Part shown: positions 6,859 to 16,192 of the stretch, one piece after another
Layout of the letters: each line of letters opens with the position of its first letter
Position numbering within the stretch: position 1 is the first letter of the stretch
Assembly (NCBI GenBank): GCA_043743335.1
Contig: JAYTWR010000046.1
Span: 18,283 to 82,282 of the forward strand
Reading direction: 5' to 3'
Length of the DNA stretch: 64,000 nt
Source: UBA5216 sp043743335
GTDB taxonomy: Bacteria; Pseudomonadota; Gammaproteobacteria; Burkholderiales; SG8-41
The notes under the pieces: generated by a model
The model's input: the letters and a program-made list of their open reading frames with translations, nothing else
What the model was told of the DNA's origin: nothing
Databases searched by the model: none
Translations under genes and position numbers: made by a program

Positions 6859-9465
6859 ATGGCCCCTAACACGCTGTCAAACACGCCTTCAATCGCTTCG
6901 GCGACATCTGCTCGCATGCCTACATTGGTGCGCTTGTGGCCAGCTTGGCTCACACTGACACTGGCTGTGGCGATTGTCTTGTTGCTGTGGCGCGCTGTAG
7001 CGAACGAGGATCAGCGCAACGCCCGGCAACAGTTTGAAAATCGCGCGGCAGATATTGAAGCGCGCGTCCTGACTCGCTTGGCGGCGTATGAGCAGGTGTT
7101 GCGCGGATTGAAGGGCCATTTAGTATCCCACCCGGATGCCACGCGCGCATCGTGGGCCGCGTACGTCAAGGCGCTGCGGCTCGACGAATACTATCCGGGC
7201 ATTCAGGCGCTAACCCACAGCCGCTGGCTCACGGCGCCGGCACTGGCGGAGTACGTCAGGGGCGTGCGGGCAGAGGGCTTCCCGAATTTTCAGGTGATGC
7301 CCGCCGGCCAGCGCGAATTCTACGCGCCGGTGCACTTTGTCGAACCGTTTCTCGAACGCAACTTGGGGGCCTTCGGCTACGACGTCTACGCCGAGCCCGT
7401 CCGGCGCGCAACGCTGGACGCCGCCCGATCTGACGGTAAAACGCACATCACCGGAAAAATCACGCTGCTACAGGAATCCACTCGCAGTGCCCAAGCGGGT
7501 TTTCTCATGACGATGCCGGTGTACCGCCCCGGTGCCGCTATCGACACGCCCGCGCAGCGCCACGCGGCATTGTGGGGTTTTGTGACAGGGGTATTTCGCG
7601 TGAACGACCTGATGGCGCACATCGTCGAGCCGGAGCAGCCTCTCAGCGTGGCAATCCACGCGGGCAGCACCCGCAGTGCGGCCAGCCTCATGTATGCCGG
7701 CGACAGCCGCGCGGCGCAAATCCCACCGTCTGTTGACGTGTCGAGCTGGCGCAAGACGATGAATGTTTATGGTCAGCAATGGACGCTACTGGTCGGTATG
7801 CCCCAAACCAACACTTGGGGTGGGTGGCAGCGCAGTGATCTCGTGTTGGCGGGCGGCCTGTTTACCAGCGTGCTGTTGTTTCTGTTGGTCGCGGCCCTAC
7901 TGCTGACGCGCGAACGCGCCCTGACGCTAGCGACCGAAATGACTCAAGTGTTGCGCGACAGCGACGAACGCCACGAACTGGTGCTGTCGGGCGCCAGTCA
8001 AGGCATCTGGGAACGCCAGTTTTCAGGTGCGCGCAGAAGCTATTACTCCAATAAATTCAAAGCGCTATTGGGACTAAACGTCGGCGAGTCGACTGTCGGT
8101 CGTACGCAAATCGAAGCGCTTATGCACGCGGACGACCGGGAGCGTGTGCGCAGCGCCTTGATTGCCCATTTGAAGCATCGTACGCCGTTTAACCTAGAGT
8201 TTCGCTTGCGCCACCGCGACGGTGACTATCGCTGGTTTCACGCCACGGCGCAGTCGCTGCGCGATGACGCCGGACGCGTGATGCGTTTGGCGGGTTCGCT
8301 CACGGATGTCAACGCACGGCACCTGTCCGAGCAGGCGCTGCGCCTGAGCGAGGAGCGCCTGCAGCTCGCGCTGAACAGCGCCAGTCTGTTTTGGTTTGAC
8401 TGGCATGTCGTGAACGACACGCTCCACTTGAGCGCGCACTGGGCGGCGATGGTGGGGTTGCGCCGCCAGCCCACGGCGATGACATCCATGCAGGCGCGGG
8501 GGGTGGTGCACCCCATGGACGCCACCGATTTGAACGCACGCACAATCGCAGCCTTGAAGGGCGTCGCACCGGTGTACCGCGCCGAATTTCGCATGCGCGG
8601 CAGCGGCGATACGTGGCGCTGGGTGCATGTAGAAGGCGTGGTAATTGAGCGCGATGCAAAAGGCGCAGGCGTGCGCTTGATCGGCGTGGGCAGTGACATC
8701 ACCGAACGCAAGGAATCCGAACGCGCCAAATCGGAGTTCCTGTCAACCGTGTCACACGAGCTGCGTACGCCGCTCACCGCGATACAGGGCGCACTCTCGC
8801 TGGCTGCACAGGGGTTACTGGACAGTCGCGACGCGGAATCGCGGCAGATCATCGACATCGCGCACCAAAACGCACAACGCCTCGCACGGTTGGTAGACGA
8901 TATTCTGGATCTAGAGCGCATGGACGCCGGGCGACTGGCATTCAAGCAGGCGCCGCACCGCTTGGCACCGGTGGTTGAACACGCGATCACGTCGATCAAG
9001 TCTTACGGCGACCCGCTGAATGTGCGCTTTGTGCTGAACGCGACCGTCAATCCGTTGGTGCACGTCGACGAGGGCCGCCTCGTTCAGGCGCTGACCAATT
9101 TGCTGTCCAATGCCGCCAAGTTCTCGCCGGCAGGCTCACAGGTGAACGTATTGCTGCGCGACGGCGGCGACGGCAGCAGTGGCAACGCCGGCATCGACAG
9201 CGGGCGCGTGCGCATCATCGTGACGGATGAAGGCCCCGGCGTTGCGGCGGAATATCTGCCGCGGCTGTTTCAGCGTTTTGAGCAATTGAATACGGATCAG
9301 TCGCGTATCAAAGGCGGGGCGGGCTTGGGACTGAGTATTACGCGCCGCTTGATCGAAGCGATGGATGGCACTGTCGGCTACACACCGTCCGCAAAGGACA
9401 GTGCGGGCGGCGCGGCGTTTTTTATTGAATTGCCCGTGGTGAGCGAGTTCACAGCGGCGCACTAG
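6859..9465 (+). CDS. CHASE-PAS-PAS sensor histidine kinase
   Basis: 868 aa membrane kinase. TM1 is near residues 29-46. An extracytoplasmic CHASE domain (about 75-300, with YPGIQALTHSRWL and FGYDVYAEPVRRATLDAARSDG) follows, then TM2 near 327-349, two PAS/PAC units (about 375-485 and 495-620), and HisKA with H633 in FLSTVSHELRTPL. HATPase_c has the N box NLLSNAAKFSP, G1 DEGPGV and G2 GGAGLGLSIT. There is no receiver domain. CHASE domains sense small extracellular ligands; this ligand is unknown. The likely partner is the convergent single REC protein, 7 bp from its stop. An alternative start is Met20 at 6916. Confidence 0.88.
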   Translation: MAPNTLSNTPSIASATSARMPTLVRLWPAWLTLTLAVAIVLLLWRAVANEDQRNARQQFENRAADIEARVLTRLAAYEQVLRGLKGHLVSHPDATRASWAAYVKALRLDEYYPGIQALTHSRWLTAPALAEYVRGVRAEGFPNFQVMPAGQREFYAPVHFVEPFLERNLGAFGYDVYAEPVRRATLDAARSDGKTHITGKITLLQESTRSAQAGFLMTMPVYRPGAAIDTPAQRHAALWGFVTGVFRVNDLMAHIVEPEQPLSVAIHAGSTRSAASLMYAGDSRAAQIPPSVDVSSWRKTMNVYGQQWTLLVGMPQTNTWGGWQRSDLVLAGGLFTSVLLFLLVAALLLTRERALTLATEMTQVLRDSDERHELVLSGASQGIWERQFSGARRSYYSNKFKALLGLNVGESTVGRTQIEALMHADDRERVRSALIAHLKHRTPFNLEFRLRHRDGDYRWFHATAQSLRDDAGRVMRLAGSLTDVNARHLSEQALRLSEERLQLALNSASLFWFDWHVVNDTLHLSAHWAAMVGLRRQPTAMTSMQARGVVHPMDATDLNARTIAALKGVAPVYRAEFRMRGSGDTWRWVHVEGVVIERDAKGAGVRLIGVGSDITERKESERAKSEFLSTVSHELRTPLTAIQGALSLAAQGLLDSRDAESRQIIDIAHQNAQRLARLVDDILDLERMDAGRLAFKQAPHRLAPVVEHAITSIKSYGDPLNVRFVLNATVNPLVHVDEGRLVQALTNLLSNAAKFSPAGSQVNVLLRDGGDGSSGNAGIDSGRVRIIVTDEGPGVAAEYLPRLFQRFEQLNTDQSRIKGGAGLGLSITRRLIEAMDGTVGYTPSAKDSAGGAAFFIELPVVSEFTAAH

Positions 9466-9472
9466 CCGCAGC

Positions 9473-9889
9473 CTACGCACTCACAGAAGTGATACGCGCC
9501 TCAAGCCGCGCACGCCACACCGCTTCGAGGTTTTTGCACAGATCGGCCGGATCAAAGGGCTTGCTCAGCACGCCATCCGCACCTGTTTCGATCAATTCCT
9601 GCACCTCGCGCGGCTGCACTTTCGCGGTGAGATACACCACCGGAATGTCGCGTGTTTCGGGTGCCGCTCGTAGCGCAGCAAACACCTGCGGGCCGTCCTG
9701 AAACGGCATCATCACGTCGAGCAATACCATATCGGGTCGGAAGCTGTGTGCGGATTCGACCGCCTGCCGGCTGTCGCCGCAACTCATCACGGAATAGCCA
9801 CCGATTTTCTTCAAGGCGAACGCGACAATGGCCAGAATGCCCGGCTCGTCGTCCACGTGCAGGATACGGGTAAGTTTCGGAAATTCCAT
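9473..9889 (-). CDS. Single-domain response regulator (CheY-like)
   Basis: 138 aa consisting only of a REC domain: HVDDEP acidic pocket (D13, D14), phosphoacceptor D58 in MVLLDVMMPFQDG, T88 in YLTAK and K110 in LSKPFDP. With no output domain it must act by protein contact or as a phosphorelay intermediate. It is cotranscribed after the 2056-aa surface protein (stop 9913) and convergent with the CHASE kinase, so it may couple that kinase to this locus; that is inference. The leader is AT-rich, contains an IHF-like word and lacks a Shine-Dalgarno sequence. Confidence 0.85.
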   Translation of the reverse strand: MEFPKLTRILHVDDEPGILAIVAFALKKIGGYSVMSCGDSRQAVESAHSFRPDMVLLDVMMPFQDGPQVFAALRAAPETRDIPVVYLTAKVQPREVQELIETGADGVLSKPFDPADLCKNLEAVWRARLEARITSVSA

Positions 9890-9897
9890 AATAATCG

Positions 9898-9915
9898 TTT
9901 AAAATCAATTAGTTA
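9898..9915 (+). promoter_or_regulatory. IHF-like site overlapping the stop of the 2056-aa gene
   Basis: TTTAAAATCAATTAGTTA, an exact copy of the 6667 site. On the minus strand it begins with the TAA stop of the 2056-aa gene and occupies the leader of the REC gene. Confidence 0.55.
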
Positions 9916-12900
9916 AGGTAAAACGGTTACCGTATAGAGCACGGTACTTTGCGAACCGGGTGCGAGCGGCCCGGTCAAGGTCCAAACCAGATTGCCGGTG
10001 GTGCCGGGTGCAGGCTGCGTAGTGACACTGCATGAAGCGATATTCGGCACCAACGCACCGCAAGCCGCAGAGACAAAGGTGGTGAACGCCGGTGTGGTAT
10101 CGGTCACCTGCACGTTGGTTAGCGCGCCACTGCTCACATTGGCATAGGTAATGCGGTACTCGAGCTGCTGACCGGGCAAGGCCGTGTTGTTGGCACCGAA
10201 CGCACCGGCCGTAGTGACGTTGCGTACTTCTTTAATCAAGGTAAGGCCCGAGGCCACGCCGACGGTGGTGATGTCGGTACGGGTGTAGGTGGTGTTCAAC
10301 GCGGGCACCGCATTGGCGTAGGCAAATGCCGCGCTCACCGTCACCTGATTCTGTGCACTCAGAGGCGCGGTGGCCGGGACGAATTCCTTGACCAAAATAC
10401 ACACAATCTGTCCGGCCACCACCGGAATCGCCGCGCTGATCACGGGATCAGCCGGCTCTAGAATGCCGTTGCAATTGAGGTCTCGGTAAAGCACCTCGCT
10501 CCAGGCGAGCGCCGGGTTCGGCAGCGCTGTGCTCGAAAACACCACGCTGCCCGCCGTGCCTGCGGTGAACGTGTGCGAATAAGTCAGCGACGTGCCCGGC
10601 GTCCCGCTCGCTACGCCGTTGGTGACAAATTGATTGTCCGGCACATCAGCAAAATTAACGCCGCTGTAGCTGGTGCCAATGGTGAGCGTAAACGTCGTGG
10701 CGTCAGTCGCCCGCGCGTAGGCACCGCCGGTAGTGCCCGCACTGCCGCCAGTGGAAACGTAAGGTGTGAGGTTGGTCTCGACCACATTGAGTACCGTGCC
10801 GTTGGGCAGCGTGCCAGGTATGCTCAAGATGTAGTTGCCGGCAGCGTCGGTAGTGGCGGTGGAAAGTGTCGTGTTGCCTGAATCGGTGAGTCGCACGGTG
10901 ACGCCACCGATACCCAGCTCCGTGCCGTTTTGCACGCCGTCGTTGGCGATGCCGCTGCCCACACCGGTGTCAGCAAATACGCGGCCCGTGATGCGCGCAC
11001 CGCTAAACAAACCAAAGTTGATATTGGTCACCGGCACCGACAGCACGTTAATCAACGCCAAGCCAGTGGTCGGCAACACAAATACCCAACCCGCAGGCGG
11101 CGCTGGGGTGTTGGTGGCCGCACCGGTCGTCACAATCAGGCTGTAATTGCCGGGTGCCACCGCTGGAAAGCTATAAGCGCCGGTACCCGGATTGACCGTG
11201 GTGCTTGCGATCACGGTGGTTCCCTGTAGCAGGTTCACCGTGACAGAGGTGCCCCCGGCCCAGCTCTCGCCGCTGTCAATGACGCCGTTTTGGTTGGCAT
11301 CAAAATAAATGTTGCCGGAAACCGGCACGCCTGCGGTCACGGACAGTGTCGCGTTCGCAGTCAAGCCGGTTAGTGCGACCGGGCCGGTCGCGGTAATCGC
11401 GTCGGTCGTGTTGCTGTAGGTGCCCAGTGCTGTAGCCGTCACGTTAAAGGTCACCGTGCAACTCGTGCCCGCCGGGAGCGAAATCCCGCTCACTTGCACA
11501 CCAGCAGCACCCGCGACGAGGGCCGCGCCCAAGTGGTTAGTAACGGTGGACGACAGGCAGCCGTTGCCCACGGTGGCATTGGCCAGCGTCATCGCGCCGG
11601 GTGCGACCGGGAATACGTCACGCAGGGTAATCGCGCTCAGCGTTCCCGGATTGGCGGCCGGGTTGGTCGCCGTCAGCGACAGCGTCGCCGTGCCACCGGT
11701 GACCATACTCGCTGGCGTGAAACTCTTGGAAATCGTGGGCGGCGCATAGACGTTGAGTGTCGCCGTAGCGGCCGCTAGGTTGGCACCCGCGTTGCCCGAG
11801 GTCACCGCACCGGCAGCCAACGTATTCACGTAGCCGCCCGCAGCAGGCGCAGTCACGTTAACCGTGACCGTGCAAGTACTGTTGGCGGGCACCGTGCCGC
11901 CGGCGAAGATCACCGACGTGCCCAGGTTCGCCGCCGTCACCGTTCCCGCGCTACAGGTCGTCGCGCCTGCGGGTGTGCCGGTATTGGTCAATTGAGCGGG
12001 ACTGTTCGGGTAGGCGTCAGTAAAGCCCACGCCCGTGACGGCAAAATTGTTAGGGTTGGTCAGCGTGATGGTCAACACCGACGTGCCGCCGGTCGCGACA
12101 TTTGAGTTGGTAAACGACTTCGCCACGGTCAGCGGCGGCGTCACCAGCAAGGTGCCCGTGGCTGGGGTGAGATTGGAACCCGAGGACGTGGTCAATGCGC
12201 CCGCCGGGATGATATTGACGTTGGGTGACGTGGTCGAGGTCACATTCACGGTCACCGTGCAACTGCCGTTGGCCGGTATCGTGCCGCCACTGAGTGCGAC
12301 ACTGTTCGCGGTGGGTGTGGTAGCGGTGCCGCCGCAGGTGGTTGACGCCACGCCGCCATTGGACAACGTGCCCGGATAGGTGTCGGTAAAGGACACGCCG
12401 GTAATCGCTGAGCCGTTGTCGTTGGTCAGGGTAATTGTCAACAAGCTGGTGCCGCCGGCGGGAATGGTTGCCGGACTGAATGACTTGGTGACCCCCGGTC
12501 CGCCCACCGACAGCACCGCAGTCGCGCTATTGCCTGTCAACGCCACCGGCCCGGTGGCCGCGACGTTGCCGGTCACGTTACTGTAGGCCGCTACGGCACC
12601 GCCGCGTACCCGTATGCTGATTGTGCAACTGCCACCGGGCAGGATGGTAGCGGCGCTATAGCCCAACACAAAGTTACCCGCAGCGCCGCCGGTCACCGTG
12701 CCCGCCGTCGAACCGGGGCTGCAGGTGTTGCTCAGCGTCGGCGTCGGCGCATTGACCATGTCCGCCGCCGCCACGCCGCCCACGTCTTGGGGATAGCTGT
12801 CGGTGAAATTGACCCCGGTCAAGTTGACGGAGTTGGGGTTGCTCACCACGATGGTCATGGTGGAAAAATCTCCTGCATCCGTACCAATGGCCGCAGGAAA

Positions 12901-15900
12901 AAACGACTTGGTGATGGTGGGCGGTGCTAACACCGTCAATGTCTGGCTCGCCGCCGCCGCATTCACGCCGGCATTGGTGGAGGTCACACCACCCACGGGG
13001 ATGGTATTGAAATAAGAACCGGTCGCGCTACTGGTGACGTTGACCACGATGGAACAACCGCCCACCGGTATCGCACCACCCGCCAACTGCAGACCGTTAG
13101 CCGGCATGGTCACCGTGCCACCACAGGTATTGCTGACAGGCGTTGCCGCAGTGTTTGTCAGCCCCAAGGGATAGCTGTCGTTGAACGCCACGCCGGTAAT
13201 AGTATTCGCGCCGCCGTTGGTATTGCTGAACGTGATTGTCATCGCCGACGTGCCGCCCACCAGGATATTTGCCGGTGCAAAGGCTTTGGTCACCACGGTC
13301 GGGATGAGATTGGTCACGTTGAGCGAGGCATTGGCGGCAACACCCGTACCCGCATTGGCACTGGTCGGCGCACCGGTGGTGTTGCTGTAAGTGGCTGACG
13401 CAGCGCTCGACACCTGCACGGTCGCTGTACAACTGCCGCCAGGCGCTAAGGTGGCCGCGCTGATACCCATGGTGTTGGCACCGGCCACACCGCCCGTTTG
13501 TGTAGCACTCGAACCCGCCGTGCAATTGAGCGTGGCGCTAGGCGCGGTGAAATTAACCAATCCCGCCGGATACGTATCGGTCAGCGCCGCACCGGTGATG
13601 GTCAACGCGGCGTTGGGGTTGCTCAAGGTCAGCGTCAACGTGGAATACGCCGCCGCATTCGCGGTGGTGCTTTGTACCGATGTGGGGCTGAACGATTTGG
13701 ACGCCACCGGTGCTCCGATGACCGTCAGCGTGGCCGTGTTGCTGGGTATCCCCGCCGTGCCGGTTTGCGTGGCGGTAACGCCCGATGTGGTATTGGTCTG
13801 CGCGCCGATCGTGGCACTGGTGACATTGACACTGAACGTACACGTGCCGGGCGTCACGCCGACGGCTGCCGGCAGCGCGCCGCCGGTGAGGCTGATGGAA
13901 CTCGCACCCGCCGTGGCGTTGACCGTGCCGCCGCCACAATTGCCGACGATTGCCGGTGGTGTAGCCACCACCATATTCACCAGACTGTCCGTAAAAGCCA
14001 CGCTCGTCAGCGCAGCCGCAGTGGGATTATTGAGGATAAAGGTGAGGGTCGAAGTCGCGCCGGACAGCACAGTGGCCGGCGAAAACGCCTTAGTGATACC
14101 CGGCTTGCCGACCGACAGCGTCGCCGTGGCGGTGCCGCCGGTTCCGGCATTGGTCGAGGTCACCGCGCTTGTGGTATTCACGTAATTGCTCGACGCAGCC
14201 GACGTCACATTGACGGAAACCGTACAACTGCCGCCGGGCAGCAACGTGGTGCCCGGATTCATGCCGATGCTGTTGCCGCCCGGCGCGCCGCCGGTAATCG
14301 TGCCCGCGGTTGATCCGGGCGTACAGGTCACAGCAGCATTGGGCAAACCGGTGTTCACCACACCGGCAGGATAGGCGTCATTAAACGCGACCCCGGTCAT
14401 GGTCGCCGGCGCGCCAGCCGGATTGGTCACCACAATACTCAGCACCGACGTGCCGTTCACGGCAATCGGATCCGGATTGAAAGATTTGGCAATCGTGGGC
14501 GGTGCCAGCACCGACAAACTCACAGCCGCGCTGCTGGTGGTAAATTGTGCGCCCAGCGTTTGGCCCGAATAGGAAATCGCCGCCGTATTGGTAATCGACG
14601 TGCCGGAAGGTACACCGAGGTTCAACGTCGTATCAAAACGCAGCGATGTGGATTGACCGAACGCCAGATTGCCACCCGCGGTTGAGTTAGCGCCGGTGCC
14701 CAGCCGAAAAATCACGCACGGTGCGGTCACCGGCGCGCAGGCCGGTGCACTGGTCGAGTATTCTGCCTGATCGTCGGTGGGGCCCGTATTGGTATCGGAC
14801 TTCGCGCCAGCATTCGCGCCTGTCAAAACCACCAGCGAGCCGGGCACGTAGGCCGTGTTGGCGGGAATCGGGTCCTTCAAAACCAAGTTGGTGCCGGTAT
14901 CTACCCCGGTATTGCTCATAGAAATTGTCCAGCGCAACGCGTCACCGGGAACAAGGTTGCCACCATTCAGGTCGCTGACCGTCTTCACCACATTGGGTGT
15001 AATGATCGGCACGTAGAGATCAATCGCCGTGGAGATCACCTGCGGGTAGTACACCTCAGCACCCGCGCCGGCAGTGGACATAACAAAGGTCGCCGATGTC
15101 GCGCCGTTGGGAATAGACCCCGCGGGCGCATTCAGGCGGTCGACGTCCACACCGAGCGAGTTGCTGTACATGGGGACGCGGGATATCGCAGTCAAACTGC
15201 CCAAATCGGCAATGGACGAATTAAAATAATTGCCCGCCGGATTGGCGGCATCCGAGAGCGCGACGCCATTGACCGACAGCGTGTCGCCAGTGGTACCCAG
15301 ATCGCCGTCATAAGTCACAATGCCCATGCGCACGTTTACCGGCCCCGACAGCGGCGTCAAAAAGCCGCTGGGTACGACGGTCACGGGTGTGGCGGCCGAC
15401 GTCACAAAGGCCCAGCCGTCATAGACCGTCAAATTCTTCAATGAATCGGCGATATTGCTGTAAACCACCACCAGCGACCAACCGCCGAATTGACCGGCGG
15501 CAAGGGTCGTCTGCACGTTGGCCACGGTATAGGCACCGCTGCCCGCCGCGACAACCTGAGCGGTTACATTGGCGAACGCACCGTAGTTGTTCGCGCCACC
15601 CGCTGGCGAAGTATCGACCACCGAAGCATTGATGACCGCATAACCCGATGTGGCTGGTGTCCGCAACAATACCTGCCCGCGCTGCGCTGATGGTGACTGC
15701 GCACCCCAGTACAAGCCCGCGAACAATACGGTCGAACCGGGCGGCAGCGACAACGTCGCCTGCGAGGCGTTGGTTTTGGTGGCGTCCGCCGCAGTCTCGT
15801 TGATCATCGAGTAATTGTTATTGTTCAGCGCAACGCCCACGCCCACCCCGTTCAACGCGCCGGGGCACGCAGCCCCGTTTGTGCCCGCCGGATCACACTT

Positions 15901-16083
15901 CATCGACGTATTGCCGATCAGCTTAATATCGCCGTTGGCGTTCGTTGTGAAGCGTGAAGAAAAGGCGCGGGCGATCTGCGCCTCGGCGTCCGGTGCGCAC
16001 GCCAGCAGGATGAACACCGCAACGAGCGCAGCGCCGCCGCGTACGATCCAGCCCCGAATCCGGTGTGCGAATTCGCCTGTCAT
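9913..16083 (-). CDS. Giant secreted DUF11/SdrD-like repeat protein (2056 aa)
   Basis: A signal peptide covers residues 1 to about 36 (VFILLACAPDAEA). An N-terminal globular region (about 37-350, containing LFAGLYWGAQSP and YDGWAFVTSA) precedes a first DUF11 domain. Eight repeats of about 110-130 aa follow, each opening with a variant of PPTIxKSFxPAxI and containing TITLTNxN...GVxFTDxYP and GGSCTVxVNVTS. Two SdrD B-like modules come next (SGNIYFDANQNGVIDSGES; TGRVFADTGVGSGIANDGVQNGTELGIGGVTV), then a last DUF11 unit ending in TVLYTVTVLP. No sorting signal, anchor or transmembrane segment is visible at the C-terminus, so it should be released or held by another protein. This pattern suggests a fibre or adhesin. 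Confidence 0.85.
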   Translation of the reverse strand: MTGEFAHRIRGWIVRGGAALVAVFILLACAPDAEAQIARAFSSRFTTNANGDIKLIGNTSMKCDPAGTNGAACPGALNGVGVGVALNNNNYSMINETAADATKTNASQATLSLPPGSTVLFAGLYWGAQSPSAQRGQVLLRTPATSGYAVINASVVDTSPAGGANNYGAFANVTAQVVAAGSGAYTVANVQTTLAAGQFGGWSLVVVYSNIADSLKNLTVYDGWAFVTSAATPVTVVPSGFLTPLSGPVNVRMGIVTYDGDLGTTGDTLSVNGVALSDAANPAGNYFNSSIADLGSLTAISRVPMYSNSLGVDVDRLNAPAGSIPNGATSATFVMSTAGAGAEVYYPQVISTAIDLYVPIITPNVVKTVSDLNGGNLVPGDALRWTISMSNTGVDTGTNLVLKDPIPANTAYVPGSLVVLTGANAGAKSDTNTGPTDDQAEYSTSAPACAPVTAPCVIFRLGTGANSTAGGNLAFGQSTSLRFDTTLNLGVPSGTSITNTAAISYSGQTLGAQFTTSSAAVSLSVLAPPTIAKSFNPDPIAVNGTSVLSIVVTNPAGAPATMTGVAFNDAYPAGVVNTGLPNAAVTCTPGSTAGTITGGAPGGNSIGMNPGTTLLPGGSCTVSVNVTSAASSNYVNTTSAVTSTNAGTGGTATATLSVGKPGITKAFSPATVLSGATSTLTFILNNPTAAALTSVAFTDSLVNMVVATPPAIVGNCGGGTVNATAGASSISLTGGALPAAVGVTPGTCTFSVNVTSATIGAQTNTTSGVTATQTGTAGIPSNTATLTVIGAPVASKSFSPTSVQSTTANAAAYSTLTLTLSNPNAALTITGAALTDTYPAGLVNFTAPSATLNCTAGSSATQTGGVAGANTMGISAATLAPGGSCTATVQVSSAASATYSNTTGAPTSANAGTGVAANASLNVTNLIPTVVTKAFAPANILVGGTSAMTITFSNTNGGANTITGVAFNDSYPLGLTNTAATPVSNTCGGTVTMPANGLQLAGGAIPVGGCSIVVNVTSSATGSYFNTIPVGGVTSTNAGVNAAAASQTLTVLAPPTITKSFFPAAIGTDAGDFSTMTIVVSNPNSVNLTGVNFTDSYPQDVGGVAAADMVNAPTPTLSNTCSPGSTAGTVTGGAAGNFVLGYSAATILPGGSCTISIRVRGGAVAAYSNVTGNVAATGPVALTGNSATAVLSVGGPGVTKSFSPATIPAGGTSLLTITLTNDNGSAITGVSFTDTYPGTLSNGGVASTTCGGTATTPTANSVALSGGTIPANGSCTVTVNVTSTTSPNVNIIPAGALTTSSGSNLTPATGTLLVTPPLTVAKSFTNSNVATGGTSVLTITLTNPNNFAVTGVGFTDAYPNSPAQLTNTGTPAGATTCSAGTVTAANLGTSVIFAGGTVPANSTCTVTVNVTAPAAGGYVNTLAAGAVTSGNAGANLAAATATLNVYAPPTISKSFTPASMVTGGTATLSLTATNPAANPGTLSAITLRDVFPVAPGAMTLANATVGNGCLSSTVTNHLGAALVAGAAGVQVSGISLPAGTSCTVTFNVTATALGTYSNTTDAITATGPVALTGLTANATLSVTAGVPVSGNIYFDANQNGVIDSGESWAGGTSVTVNLLQGTTVIASTTVNPGTGAYSFPAVAPGNYSLIVTTGAATNTPAPPAGWVFVLPTTGLALINVLSVPVTNINFGLFSGARITGRVFADTGVGSGIANDGVQNGTELGIGGVTVRLTDSGNTTLSTATTDAAGNYILSIPGTLPNGTVLNVVETNLTPYVSTGGSAGTTGGAYARATDATTFTLTIGTSYSGVNFADVPDNQFVTNGVASGTPGTSLTYSHTFTAGTAGSVVFSSTALPNPALAWSEVLYRDLNCNGILEPADPVISAAIPVVAGQIVCILVKEFVPATAPLSAQNQVTVSAAFAYANAVPALNTTYTRTDITTVGVASGLTLIKEVRNVTTAGAFGANNTALPGQQLEYRITYANVSSGALTNVQVTDTTPAFTTFVSAACGALVPNIASCSVTTQPAPGTTGNLVWTLTGPLAPGSQSTVLYTVTVLP
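11340..14510 (-). repeat. Eight-fold DUF11-type protein repeat array
   Basis: Coding repeats of roughly 330-390 bp inside the 2056-aa gene, recognisable at protein level by PPTI(A/T/S)KSF, TDxYPxG and CTVxVNVTS. Nucleotide identity between units is only moderate, so the array is old rather than a recent tandem expansion. Confidence 0.75.
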
Positions 16084-16136
16084 CGATCACTCCGGCGATG
16101 CCAGTGCGACCTGTTCATGCCCGGTTTTTTGTTCAA

Positions 16137-16154
16137 TTTAATCAATACCTTAAT
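16137..16154 (+). promoter_or_regulatory. IHF-like site upstream of the 2056-aa gene
   Basis: AATCAATACCTTA (16140-16152) fits WATCAANNNNTTR; its flanks differ from the common 18-mer. It is 57 bp upstream of the start of the 2056-aa gene. Confidence 0.35.
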
Positions 16155-16192
16155 GCAAAATTAAATATCGCGTTGCGCGCCAGCCGTGATGC

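Noticed and set aside
13391..14313. Two overlapping plus-strand open frames opposite the 2056-aa gene
   Set aside because: They mirror the repeat structure of the minus-strand gene and have no independent start signals or recognisable domains.
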